From an uncultured Draconibacterium sp. (lineage in GTDB: Bacteria > Bacteroidota > Bacteroidia > Bacteroidales > Prolixibacteraceae), in assembly GCA_947492175.1 (NCBI GenBank), contig CANLMQ010000008.1:1-64000 (forward strand): a stretch of DNA of 64,000 nt, given 5' to 3'. A model generated the notes under the pieces. It was not told where the DNA came from. It did not search any database and saw only the letters and a program-made list of their open reading frames with translations. Of the stretch, positions 8,678 through 16,691 are shown piece after piece. Both the position numbers and the translations under genes were made by a program. Position 1 is the first letter of the stretch. Each line of letters opens with the position of its first letter.

Positions 8678-10510
8678 TTATCCATCATTCATTGAAGCCA
8701 AAAATTCTTCAATGTTGCGCGAACGCATTAATCTTGTTTTAATGAATTCCATTGCTTCCAGCGAATTCATATCGCCAAGGTAGTTACGTAGAATCCAAAG
8801 TTTATCCAGCATTTCTTTCGGGAATAACAAGTCTTCGCGACGTGTACTCGACGTTGGAATATCCACTGATGGGAAAATACGTTTATTCGAAAGTTTCCTG
8901 TCGAGCTGTAATTCCATGTTACCGGTTCCTTTAAATTCTTCGAAAATTACTTCGTCCATTTTCGAACCGGTTTCAGTTAATGCAGTTGCCAGAATAGTTA
9001 ACGAACCACCTTCTTCAATATTACGGGCTGCACCAAAGAAACGTTTTGGCTTATGCAGGGCATTGGCATCAACACCACCAGAAAGTACTTTCCCAGATGC
9101 CGGTTGAACGGTATTGTATGCACGGGCCAAACGAGTAATCGAGTCGAGCAGGATTACTACATCGTGTCCACATTCAGTCAGCCTTTTTGCTTTTTCAAGA
9201 ACAATGTTTGCAACCCGAACATGTTTGTCTGCCGGCTCGTCGAAAGTTGACGAAATAACTTCGGCATTAACACTTCGTGCCATATCGGTAACCTCTTCCG
9301 GACGTTCATCAATCAGCAATACTATCATATATACTTCAGGATGATTGGCAGCAATTGCGTTGGCTATTTCCTTTAAAAGAACCGTTTTTCCTGTTTTAGG
9401 TTGTGCAACAATTAATCCACGTTGTCCTTTCCCGATTGGTGCAAACATATCAACTACGCGGGTTGAAATATTGTCGTGTCCGTTTCCTGTTAACTGGAAC
9501 TTTTCATCGGGGAAAAGTGGAGTTAAGTGATCGAATGGTACACGATCGCGGATATATTCAGGACTTCTTCCGTTTATTTCGTTTACTTTAATAAGGGGAA
9601 AATATTTTTCTCCTTCTTTTGGCGGGCGAACAGTACCCGTTACTGTATCTCCGGTTTTTAAGCCAAAAAGCTTAATTTGTGATTGAGAAACATAAATATC
9701 GTCAGGTGAATTCAGGTAATTAAAATCTGATGATCGTAAAAAACCATATCCATCTTGCAGAATTTCCAAAACTCCGGTATTGGTTATAATACCTTCAAAC
9801 TCAAACTGACGTGGTTTTTGGCGGTTTCCGGCATTTTGATTTTGTTGTTTTTGTCTGTCTTCGCCTTTTTTATGGTCTTGTTTGTTTTGTTGTTGTTGTT
9901 GAGAAACCTGTTGCGGTTTTTGTTGTGATTGTTGTTTTTGAGGCTGCTGCTCTTTTGGTTGTTCAGCTCGTTCTTTGGTCTCCGGCTGAGTTTGCTGAGC
10001 TTGTTTTATGGGTTTGAACTGAGAAACAGGTTTGCTTTGTTCCTTTTTTACAGGTTGCTCCGTTCCTTCTTTTTTCACCTCTCCTCCTTCAGGTTTTTCA
10101 CGATTAAATCCTTTTATAATGGCTTTAATCTGGTCCTGACGAGATTGAATTTCCGCATCTTTATTTTGTTGATGAGGAGTTTTCTTTTTGGGGCCGGCAC
10201 CAACTTTCTCACGTTTAATCGTTTCTACTCTTTGACGTGGTCGTTTTTCTCTGCGTTGTTCTGGTTTTGGTTCTTCCTTTTTTTCAGGTGTTTTTTTTAG
10301 GAGTCCCAGAATTCCTCCTTTTTCTTCTTTTGGCTCTTTAGGAGCACTTTTACGCTCTTTCTTTTCTGCTTCCAGAATAGCCTGAGTATCTAAGATCTTA
10401 TAAATCAAGTCTTGTTTCTTGAAAGACTCAACTCTTTTGATCTTTAGCTCCTTAGCAATTTCCTTCAACTCAGGAACGAGCTTTTTGTTCAATTCTAAAA
10501 TATCGTACAT
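8678..10510 (-). CDS. rho: Transcription termination factor Rho with long charged N-terminal insertion
   Basis: 610 residues, about 190 longer than E. coli Rho (419). The Rho_N helical domain (1-50) is followed by a low-complexity insertion at about 55-235 very rich in K, E, Q and P, including Q-rich tracts. Then come the cold-shock-like RNA-binding domain (G-Y-G-F-L-R, D-I-Y-V-S) and the hexameric ATPase with Walker A A-Q-P-K-T-G-K-T, Walker B V-V-I-L-L-D-S and Q-loop V-L-S-G-G-V-D. It is a hexameric RNA helicase that terminates transcription. Basic/glutamine-rich insertions in Rho are typical of Bacteroidota and may promote RNA binding or phase separation. It is monocistronic, with its own terminator. 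Confidence 0.97.
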   Translation of the reverse strand: MYDILELNKKLVPELKEIAKELKIKRVESFKKQDLIYKILDTQAILEAEKKERKSAPKEPKEEKGGILGLLKKTPEKKEEPKPEQRREKRPRQRVETIKREKVGAGPKKKTPHQQNKDAEIQSRQDQIKAIIKGFNREKPEGGEVKKEGTEQPVKKEQSKPVSQFKPIKQAQQTQPETKERAEQPKEQQPQKQQSQQKPQQVSQQQQQNKQDHKKGEDRQKQQNQNAGNRQKPRQFEFEGIITNTGVLEILQDGYGFLRSSDFNYLNSPDDIYVSQSQIKLFGLKTGDTVTGTVRPPKEGEKYFPLIKVNEINGRSPEYIRDRVPFDHLTPLFPDEKFQLTGNGHDNISTRVVDMFAPIGKGQRGLIVAQPKTGKTVLLKEIANAIAANHPEVYMIVLLIDERPEEVTDMARSVNAEVISSTFDEPADKHVRVANIVLEKAKRLTECGHDVVILLDSITRLARAYNTVQPASGKVLSGGVDANALHKPKRFFGAARNIEEGGSLTILATALTETGSKMDEVIFEEFKGTGNMELQLDRKLSNKRIFPSVDIPTSSTRREDLLFPKEMLDKLWILRNYLGDMNSLEAMEFIKTRLMRSRNIEEFLASMNDG

Positions 10511-10875
10511 TATGATTTTATTATAACTTATTCTCGATTAATAATTGTTGAATTTTTGGAACAATTGACGAGGGGAGTGATTTTGTTAAAATCGGATGCA
10601 ATAATAAATAAATACTCACTACTATACAAGAATCTTATGAGTTTTTTTCACTTCCCTTTCCAAGTTAAATACTAAGTTACTATTTTATGTTGTCAATAAA
10701 AAATTAAATTACGTTACAATTTTGGTTTAAAATGACTTAGGATGGCTAGATGTATAAAGATATACGTTTCAAATGCCTAAATGTTTAGTTTCACGTTTCA
10801 ATAAAGTTTGAATACATAAAAGACTAGTAGTGTATTTGGGCTAAAATCACGGTTTCCTGAAAACAACAATTTCCA
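10511..10875. other. Intergenic region upstream of rho
   Basis: 365 bases with no credible gene. It contains an inverted repeat AATTGTT (10543-10549) / AACAATT (10560-10566), a short GATTTT/AAAATC hairpin (10579-10593) in the expected rho leader, and a direct repeat ACGTTTCAA at 10764-10772 and 10793-10801 (29-base period). The leader hairpins could take part in rho autoregulation; no -33/-7 pair was identified with confidence. Confidence 0.4.
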
Positions 10876-11469
10876 TTATTTCCTGCCTGTTACATTAATA
10901 ACGGCTGCAAGTCCGTTATGAAACGGGCCTTCATTAAGCTCGATTTCTTTTTCAGTAATAGTTAATTCAGAAAAATGGCTGAAATCATTTTGTAACTCTT
11001 CTTTAGAGAACAACATGTCGATATTTTGCGGACCTCCCGTATTGTTTTTTATTTGATTTTTGGAAAATCCTTCTAAAAGCAGACTGCCTCCCGGTTTTAG
11101 AAAGCCCGTTAACTTTTTATGATACTCATTTCGTTTTAGTGGTGGCATATGTGCAAAAATCAGAACAACACAATCAAAATATTCCGATGGGAAAGTTACG
11201 TCCTGATAACTTGTAATTTGGTAATCAATTTGGGCATTGTGCTTTGTTTCAAGAAGTCCGGCTTTTTTCTTTCCTTCAATACTGGTATCGAATGCTGTGA
11301 CATTCCAACCCAATGTGGCTGCGTACACAGCATTTCGTCCTTCTCCTTCAGCCGGAAACAGAATTTTGCCGGGTTTGAGCTTTTTTAGTTCATTAACAAC
11401 AAAGTTATTGGGCAACTCTCCGTAAGCAAATTCTTTTACGGCGTATCTTTTGTTCCAGAAATCGTTCAT
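10876..11469 (-). CDS. Class I SAM-dependent methyltransferase (TehB/thiopurine-type)
   Basis: 197 residues. It opens with F-W-N-K-R-Y-A-V-K-E-F-A-Y-G, the N-terminal signature of TehB/TPMT-like methyltransferases. The SAM-binding motif I is degenerate (I-L-F-P-A-E-G-E-G-R-N-A-V-Y-A-A, about 36-51), motif II is V-T-A-F-D-T-S (about 57-63) and the post-I acidic segment is F-D-C-V-V-L-I-F-A-H (about 99-108). L-K-P-G-G-S-L-L-L-E-G precedes the C-terminal strands. It is cytoplasmic and probably involved in small-molecule or metalloid/oxyanion detoxification. Substrate cannot be told. It is divergent from the fucosidase gene at 11.8 kb. Confidence 0.85.
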   Translation of the reverse strand: MNDFWNKRYAVKEFAYGELPNNFVVNELKKLKPGKILFPAEGEGRNAVYAATLGWNVTAFDTSIEGKKKAGLLETKHNAQIDYQITSYQDVTFPSEYFDCVVLIFAHMPPLKRNEYHKKLTGFLKPGGSLLLEGFSKNQIKNNTGGPQNIDMLFSKEELQNDFSHFSELTITEKEIELNEGPFHNGLAAVINVTGRK

Positions 11470-11800
11470 TCAGATTTGTTTTGTAGTAAAACAGTCAATT
11501 TTTAAAATGGTTTTCAAGTTTCTTTATTTCGATATTTCCGACAGATTGCAAAGCGTCATTTAGTAGAAATTATATTGTGTACATGAAAATACCGGGAATA
11601 AAAATGTCTTTTACTAATATTGGATGTTTGGGTTATTGTATAAAGCTTGTACGACAATGATATTGTTTAGTACAAGCTATAAATATTCCACCTGAAGAAA
11701 ACATAAGTTTGTGTTGGTAATTTTAATCGGCTTTACTGGTTGGAAAGAAAATTTAGTTACAAATTTGCAATGACCTTGAATAAACAAATAATATAAAACA
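11470..11800. other. Intergenic region between methyltransferase and fucosidase
   Basis: 331 bases without a gene. It holds the long inverted repeat described separately (11644-11678) and an A/T-rich leader before the fucosidase ATG. No convincing -33/-7 promoter pair was found. Confidence 0.4.
11644..11678. promoter_or_regulatory. Long nested inverted repeat upstream of GH29 gene
   Basis: Outer arms AGCTTGTAC (11644-11652) and GTACAAGCT (11670-11678) are perfect. Inside them ACAAT (11654-11658) pairs with ATTGT (11662-11666). The whole is a near-symmetrical 35-base dyad about 120 bases before the fucosidase start. It could be the operator of a dimeric repressor or activator, or an RNA hairpin in the leader. 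Confidence 0.5.
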
Positions 11801-13153
11801 ATGAAAAAATTTTATACAGTATTAGTGGCCCTGTTGGTATTAAAAAGCTTGTTGGCACAAATTCCTATACCTACGCAAGAACAAGTTGAATGGGCCGACT
11901 GTGAAATTGGTGCGATCATACATTTTGATATTAATGTTTACGAACCGGAATATGAATGGAGAGGGCAGTGGGATTACAATCCTGATCCAAAAATTTTTAA
12001 TCCCAAAAAACTGGATACCGACCAATGGGTAAAAGCAGTAAAAGACATGGGTGGAGAGTACGCAGTGCTTGTTGTAAAACATTGTACAGGCTTTTGCCTT
12101 TGGCCAACCAAAGCACACGAGTATAGCATAAAAAGTTCGCCATGGAAAAACGGGCAGGGAGATATTTTGGCTGAATTTATCGAATCGTGCACAAAATACG
12201 ATGTACGTCCGGGAGTTTATTACAGCGCAGCAGCAAACGGATATTTTAAAGTTGATAATCCGGGTTTGGTGAGGGGAAATAATCTGCAAGAACAAAAAGC
12301 CTATAATGCCATTGTAGAACAACAATTGGAAGAACTTTATACCGATTATGGTAAGTTTTTTGAGATATGGTTCGACGGAGGGTGCCTTGCCCCCGAAAAA
12401 GGAGGACCCGACATTGTAACACTACTTCATAAACACCAGCCACAGGCAGTTGTATTTCAAGGTCCCGAAGGAACCAATTCGCTAATTCGGTGGGTAGGCA
12501 ACGAAAGAGGAGTAGCTCCGTATCCATGCTGGAGCACAACACACACTACCACTTCAAGTGGCGGAGATAAAGAAATTGATCGTTTACATGGCAATCCGGA
12601 TGGGCCATTGTGGTGCCCTGGTGAAGCTGATTTCCCAATTAGGCATGGAGGTTGGCAGGGAGGCTGGTTTTATCACCCTGACAATACGAAACACCTGATG
12701 TCGGTAGAAACACTCATCGAAAAATACTACACAACTGCCGGACGAAATACGAACATGTTAATCGGAGTTGTAATCGATCCTGAAGGATTGGTTCCCGAAG
12801 TTGATGCAAAGCGAATGAAAGAGTTTGGCGATGAAATTAAACAACGTTTTGCTCATCCGGTTGCAAAAACCAAGGGAACAGGTAAAGAAATTGTGCTGAA
12901 TTTTAAACCACAAAAAATAAACCACGTGGTTTTAATGGAAGATATTAAGAACGGCGAACGTGTACGAAAATTCAAAATCTATGGAACACAGGATAACAAG
13001 TGGATTTCTTTGGGAGAGGGATCTTGCATTGGGCATAAATACATCCACCAGTTTAATACTGTTGAACTTTCTGCTGTTAAACTTGAAATTACCGAGTCGG
13101 TTGCCTCCCCCAAAATAAGAGATGTTTCTGTTTATAATATTACTGAGAAATAG
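11801..13153 (+). CDS. Secreted GH29 alpha-L-fucosidase
   Basis: 450 residues. The signal peptide (1-20) ends L-L-A-Q. The GH29 catalytic (beta/alpha)8 domain spans about 25-340, with the retained K-H-C-T-G-F-C-L-W motif (about 93-101; the usual KHHDGF form is modified) and the nucleophile in E-I-W-F-D-G-G at Asp192. A C-terminal beta-sandwich (about 355-447) resembles a discoidin-like domain. It hydrolyses terminal alpha-L-fucosyl (or L-galactosyl) residues by a retaining mechanism. It belongs to the same GH29 subgroup as the gene at 35640 and the C-terminal half of the fusion at 50463, sharing W-x-x-A/C-E-x-G-A and E-R-V-R-K-F. It lies 11 kb before the main cluster, probably as an outpost of it. 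Confidence 0.9.
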   Translation: MKKFYTVLVALLVLKSLLAQIPIPTQEQVEWADCEIGAIIHFDINVYEPEYEWRGQWDYNPDPKIFNPKKLDTDQWVKAVKDMGGEYAVLVVKHCTGFCLWPTKAHEYSIKSSPWKNGQGDILAEFIESCTKYDVRPGVYYSAAANGYFKVDNPGLVRGNNLQEQKAYNAIVEQQLEELYTDYGKFFEIWFDGGCLAPEKGGPDIVTLLHKHQPQAVVFQGPEGTNSLIRWVGNERGVAPYPCWSTTHTTTSSGGDKEIDRLHGNPDGPLWCPGEADFPIRHGGWQGGWFYHPDNTKHLMSVETLIEKYYTTAGRNTNMLIGVVIDPEGLVPEVDAKRMKEFGDEIKQRFAHPVAKTKGTGKEIVLNFKPQKINHVVLMEDIKNGERVRKFKIYGTQDNKWISLGEGSCIGHKYIHQFNTVELSAVKLEITESVASPKIRDVSVYNITEK

Positions 13154-13166
13154 AATTAAATAAAAT

Positions 13167-13195
13167 AATACCCCGTGGCTCTACCACGGAGTATT
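13167..13195. terminator. Shared terminator hairpin between convergent genes
   Basis: A 12-base-pair stem (13167-13178 with 13184-13195) has one mismatch and a five-base loop CTCTA. The GC core CCGTGG/CCACGG is strong. The minus-strand flank is T-rich, so it best serves the lipoprotein gene; it also lies 14 bases after the fucosidase stop. A second AT-rich hairpin follows at 13201-13230. Confidence 0.6.
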
Positions 13196-13239
13196 ACGCC
13201 AACTTTAAGAATTTTCTTTATTCTTAAGTTCAATTTATA

Positions 13240-14106
13240 TTATTCATTTAAGGGACAAGTATAAGTAAAATTAGGTGTGTTTTCATTTTTCTTCGAAATG
13301 TCATCAACTTTAAAATCGGTCCATCCGTTTGCAGTTGCATTAGCTGCAGTACAGTCTACAAGTTGAATAGTCCAGGTGTATTCCACACAGGCATCAAATG
13401 AAAGATCTGCTTGCATATTTTGTGCATTCCCGTTGCCAGGTCTTACGAACGATTCATATTCATATCCTGATAAGAAGGTTATGTATTCAACTTGTGGAAA
13501 TGTAAATACCACATTTACATCCGTCATGTCTTCTGCCGGAATGTATGTAAAAGTTAGCGTTCCGTCTTGATTATCGACATATGAAAAACTTTCGTCGCAA
13601 CCTACCTCACAAGGTCCGATTAGACTGTAATTTGTTTCATCAAGTTCGATGTTTGGATTTCCATTCATTCTGAATTGTTCAGTAACAACATCACAGGCTT
13701 CCCAATCGGGGGCAAGGGCTCTGGTTAAAGTCCATGTGCCTCCTCCCTGGGGGAAACCATATAATTGAATCCATTCATTTGTTTGCTCATCAAAGTATTG
13801 AAGTGGTCCGTTCTCCAAACTTGTAAACTCATAATTGATTTCACTTAAGGTATTCCAAACCTTAACGGATAAGGTGTTGGTAACGGCATTCTTACCGTTT
13901 CCTGTCTCTGTTTTTGAATCTGTAGCTGCATATTCATCACCACTGTTTTCATCAATGCATACAGTATTGCAATCACCCCCTAAGGTTAAAGATTTTAGCA
14001 TTAATCCTTCTTCAGGATTAGTTAGCGTGTCTTCTTTCTGGCATCCCCAGAAAATGCCGGCAACTACAATAAGTGCTGCTGCGGCCATGTACATTAATTT
14101 TTTCAT
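13240..14106 (-). CDS. Lipoprotein of unknown function, cysteine-containing
   Basis: 288 residues from the ATG at 14106. That start gives M-K-K-L-M-Y-M-A-A-A-A followed by a lipobox-like F-W-G-C (Cys22); the longer frame from 14157 would bury the signal peptide. The mature part has Thr/Asn-rich beta strands, paired cysteines (C-N-T-V-C, C-E-V-G-C), N-Q-D-G-T-L-T-F-T-Y and a late C-T-A-A-N-A-T-A-N-G-W. It probably sits at the outer membrane or on the surface. I do not recognise a family; the pattern resembles small secreted Bacteroidota Ig-like lipoproteins. It is convergent with the GH29 gene, so co-function is not implied. Confidence 0.6.
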   Translation of the reverse strand: MKKLMYMAAAALIVVAGIFWGCQKEDTLTNPEEGLMLKSLTLGGDCNTVCIDENSGDEYAATDSKTETGNGKNAVTNTLSVKVWNTLSEINYEFTSLENGPLQYFDEQTNEWIQLYGFPQGGGTWTLTRALAPDWEACDVVTEQFRMNGNPNIELDETNYSLIGPCEVGCDESFSYVDNQDGTLTFTYIPAEDMTDVNVVFTFPQVEYITFLSGYEYESFVRPGNGNAQNMQADLSFDACVEYTWTIQLVDCTAANATANGWTDFKVDDISKKNENTPNFTYTCPLNE

Positions 14107-14646
14107 CTTTTCAGTTTTTGTGTTATTTGAATTAAGGCGTTTGTCTATCAAACGCATGTTGTTATTATGTCTGTTTTATCAAATTTCTATTCTTCTTTTT
14201 TTTGATTATGATTTAACATTGCTGACTACAGATAATGAATAATTTTGGTTATTCGTTTCATACCTACTTTTCTTCAATGTATACATGAGGCATATTGAAA
14301 AATGCAGTAGATTTTTCTTATAAGTTCAGTTTAATATGTACGTATGTTAATTAAAAGATACCCTTATTTTTTATCTGAAATTAACAATACGTAAATTACA
14401 AAATGTTGTAAGGGTTTGAAAATCAATGTGTCCCAAAATGAAAAAAGCACTTAATGAATAAATAGAAGTTAGTGTTTATAGGGGGAATAAGGTGTGATAA
14501 TTACCAATAATATTATTCAGAATACCAATAAAAGGCAGACGATTTGAAAAGAGCGAAGATCAATGTTAACTGACTTTCACAGAAAATTCTAACATAAAGA
14601 AGATTTCAGAACAAAATTGTTATCATTGCAATTCAAATCTGATTAG
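14107..14646. other. Intergenic region upstream of PUL sigma factor
   Basis: 540 bases with no gene. The clearest feature is a 19-base segment at 14387-14405 that recurs exactly at 16676-16694, where it ends in the start codon of the FecR gene. No promoter pair could be assigned with confidence. Confidence 0.4.
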
Positions 14647-15234
14647 ATGGGCATTTCTATAAAGGAGGATGATAAACACCTGGTGCTACAACTTAAAAAC
14701 AATGAAGTTGAGGCATTCGATGTTTTATTTCATAAATACAGCGACAAGTTGTACCGATTTGCCTATTCCCTGTTAAAAAATAAAGAAGATTCGAAAGAAA
14801 TAGTGCAGGAAGCTTTTCTGCGTATCTGGACAAAAAGGGAAGAAATTGACTCTACAAAATCGTTTAAATCTTTTTTATTTTCAATTTCCTATAATTTGGT
14901 GATTGATCAACTACGGGTTCGATTAAAAGATCAGGAGTATCGAAAGTTTTTAGTGCGCTTTTTTGAATCGGAAAACTTTGAATTAAAAAGTAAGCTGGAC
15001 TATGATAATATGGTGGTGCAGATTAGAAATGCTGTAGAAGAACTTCCGGAAAAAAGAAAGCAGATTTATATTTTAAGTCGCGAACTTGGATTAACACATA
15101 AAGAAATTGCTTCCAGGTTGGGGATTTCGGTAAAAACTGTAGAGAACCAAATTACACTTGCCCTAAAACATCTTAAAACCAGATTAGGGAAAGATGTATT
15201 ACCTGTTATCTTATTTTTGATGCTTTTCGCCTGA
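14647..15234 (+). CDS. PUL-linked ECF sigma factor (Bacteroidota expansion type)
   Basis: 195 residues. Region 2 is A-F-D-V-L-F-H-K-Y-S-D-K-L-Y-R-F-A-Y and E-I-V-Q-E-A-F-L-R-I-W; F-K-S-F-L-F-S-I-S-Y-N-L-V-I-D follows. Region 4 ends with L-T-H-K-E-I-A-S-R-L-G-I-S-V-K-T-V-E-N-Q-I. The unusual C-terminal tail is hydrophobic (V-L-P-V-I-L-F-L-M-L-F-A). In Sus-like systems such a sigma factor is held by a FecR-type anti-sigma and released when the STN domain of SusC senses import. Here the expected partner FecR is not adjacent but 1.46 kb downstream, beyond repeat-rich DNA. Confidence 0.92.
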   Translation: MGISIKEDDKHLVLQLKNNEVEAFDVLFHKYSDKLYRFAYSLLKNKEDSKEIVQEAFLRIWTKREEIDSTKSFKSFLFSISYNLVIDQLRVRLKDQEYRKFLVRFFESENFELKSKLDYDNMVVQIRNAVEELPEKRKQIYILSRELGLTHKEIASRLGISVKTVENQITLALKHLKTRLGKDVLPVILFLMLFA

Positions 15235-15320
15235 CAAAGTTTTTCACACTTATATTTTTGGATTAATGCCCCAACTTCTGCTCTTTTATTTCGGCTACTT
15301 TCTTTTTGCAGGTATAAGGT

Positions 15321-15607
15321 AACGCCTATCTTCCATAAGATCATGTTAATCTTTTATAAGATGAAGGCCATCTGGTGTAAGAGAATGATTCTTTTTTATA
15401 AGATGATGGCTCTCTTGAAGAAGATAATGCCTATCTTCCATAAGATTATGTCCATCTTTTATAAGATTATGTCCATCTGGTGTAAGAGAATGATTCTTTT
15501 TTATAAGATGATGGCTTTCTTGCAGAAGATAACGCCTATCTTCCATAAGATCATGTCCATCTTTTATAAGATGAAGGCTATCTTGTGTAAGAGAATGATT
15601 CTCCCCT
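15321..15607. repeat. 21-bp tandem repeat with exact 105-bp higher-order period
   Basis: About 13-14 units of 21 bases, each built on ATCTT-nnn-TAAGAT plus a seven-base variable spacer, so each unit carries its own small palindrome. Units form five-unit blocks that recur at exactly 105 bases: the marker A-A-(C/T)-G-C-C-T-A-T-C begins at 15321, 15426 and 15531. Because 21 is divisible by three, a plus-strand frame (15343-15609) stays open and would read as heptads M-x-x-I-F-Y-K; the opposite strand is open as well. No ribosome-binding context or signal was seen, so coding is doubtful. It lies between the sigma gene and FecR. Confidence 0.9.
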
Positions 15608-16172
15608 AAAGATTCCTTCCCATAAAATTGTTAATCTGTATTCATCATTCATTACGAAGTTCTAACCCATCAGTTTAAATTTCTGGTGGATAAAACTTTG
15701 AGCTAAAGAAGACTTTTTACATTATGGGAATAGTTTTTGCCTTACCAGGCGGGTTCTACTCTTTGGTTTAGCCCAAAGAGTAGACAGAAAACCCAAGGCT
15801 GCGCCCGCCTCCCTCAGAAAAGCTACGCGATGACGACTAAAATTCCTGAAACTCGTCGTACCTCCTCAAACAGCAGTAATTTTTTAACGCTGTCACCGCT
15901 TGTTTTCTGGCTCACCGGACGAGGCCAAAGCTCCGAAGTAGCTTTCGAAGCTGCTAGCTGTGCATAAGCAGACAGGCATCTTTTGGTCGTTACCCGGAGT
16001 TAAAATGAAACCTTAGAGAGAGCGGGAAGCTCCGAGGAAACGAGCTTGCGAGTTACACGAGTTGCCAAAAATTTTAATTATAAAGGAGTGAAATCACCCG
16101 TCCGAATTTAGGTTTTATGAAACGACCATGACAAAAATTTGCCACAAACAAGCATACTTAAAATCATGGGAG

Positions 16173-16205
16173 TTCCCCGTCTGACCGCGAAAGCCGGGCA
16201 GGCAT
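16173..16205. repeat. REP-like palindrome, copy 1
   Basis: Starts TTCCCCGTCTGACC and closes with GCCGGGCAGGC; the GTCTGACC and GGGCAGGC arms can pair with one mismatch and a G-T pair. It shares CCCCGTCTG with copy 2 (16295-16332) and with the IS200-like right-end hairpin (142-150). Confidence 0.6.
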
Positions 16206-16256
16206 CTAATAAAGTTGAAAACTTAAAATTTTAATTAGATGAAAACGCAGGGGAAG

Positions 16257-16281
16257 GGCCAAAAGTAGCCTTGGCCTTTTT
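16257..16281 (+). terminator. Rho-independent-type terminator in the repeat block
   Basis: GGCCAA (16257-16262) pairs with TTGGCC (16271-16276) around an eight-base loop and is followed by five T (16277-16281). It would stop any transcript reading from the sigma gene toward FecR, supporting separate transcription of the two. No gene directly precedes it. Confidence 0.55.
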
Positions 16282-16294
16282 GCTTCGTTTTTGC

Positions 16295-16332
16295 TTCCCC
16301 GTCTGACCGATGATTCATCAGCCGGGCAGGAA
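16295..16332. repeat. REP-like palindrome, copy 2
   Basis: Begins TTCCCCGTCTGACC, has a perfect inner stem GATGA-T-TCATC (16309-16319) and ends GCCGGGCAGGAA. The left and right arms match copy 1; the centre differs, as expected of REP-type elements where arms are conserved and loops drift. Confidence 0.6.
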
Positions 16333-16631
16333 GACAAAAATGAAGGCCTGCGGCAGCAATATTAAAATATATGATTCAAATAATAATCCACCGGATTTTC
16401 AATGTGATCCGTTCTAACCCATATTTCGGGTTTATCAAATACAGCAATTTTTTACTAAATCTTAACCCTGTTAATTTGCCTGATAACCAGTCTCATCGAG
16501 TTCGCTTTTATTGCAATGCCATTTTTTTTTATTTTTCTTTTGGGGGGTAAACAGTTTTTTACGTATTACATGTAAACAACATTATAAAATTTGACTTTAA
16601 ATCGTTTTTATATAGATTTAGTTTGGTTAGT

Positions 16632-16671
16632 TAATTGAAGACCCCTTTATTCTTAAAGGGGATCTTCAATT
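16632..16671. promoter_or_regulatory. Strong hairpin directly before FecR gene
   Basis: A near-perfect 17-18 base-pair stem: AATTGAAG then CCCCTTTA (to 16649) pairs with TAAAGGGG then CTTCAATT (16654-16670), with loop TTCT. It ends 21 bases before the FecR ATG. It could be a leader structure controlling translation or the trailing terminator of the repeat block, although there is no long T tract. Its left arm contains the in-frame TTG at 16635, which speaks against that as the start codon. Confidence 0.6.
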
Positions 16672-16691
16672 GTTTATACGTAAATTACAAA

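Larger units (their letters stand above)
15748..16332. repeat. Structure-rich intergenic repeat mosaic (REP-like)
   Basis: A non-coding block, visibly richer in G+C than its surroundings, packed with inverted repeats. CTACTCTTTGG (15756-15766) pairs perfectly with CCAAAGAGTAG (15773-15783) around a six-base loop, enclosed by GGCGGG (from 15748) and CCCGCC further right. GCTCCGAA/TTTCGAAGC-type arms lie near 15930-15955, and an ATCTAAT/ATTAGAT dyad spans 16204-16240. Two palindromes start CCCCGTCTGACC (16175 and 16297). Such hairpin clusters are typical of dispersed Bacteroidota intergenic repeats. Short open frames across it have no protein character. Confidence 0.65.

Noticed and set aside
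9811..10300. Open frames antisense to rho
   Set aside because: They are shadows of the low-complexity charged insertion of Rho; the phenylalanine/leucine-rich translations reflect reversed Lys/Glu/Gln codons.
15321..15607. CRISPR array
   Set aside because: The 21-base units are adjacent with only a seven-base variable part that itself recurs every 105 bases; there are no unique spacers and no cas genes.
15343..15609. An 88-residue heptad-repeat protein (and a 66-residue one on the other strand)
   Set aside because: Both frames stay open simply because the 21-base period is a multiple of three; no start context or homology cue supports translation. Kept as a repeat and flagged as testable.
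15737..15967. A 76-residue plus-strand open frame
   Set aside because: It lies across hairpins of the intergenic repeat mosaic and has no protein-like pattern.
16635..16691. Upstream TTG start for the FecR gene
   Set aside because: The extension is encoded by a strong hairpin; the ATG at 16692 gives the normal FecR N-terminus.
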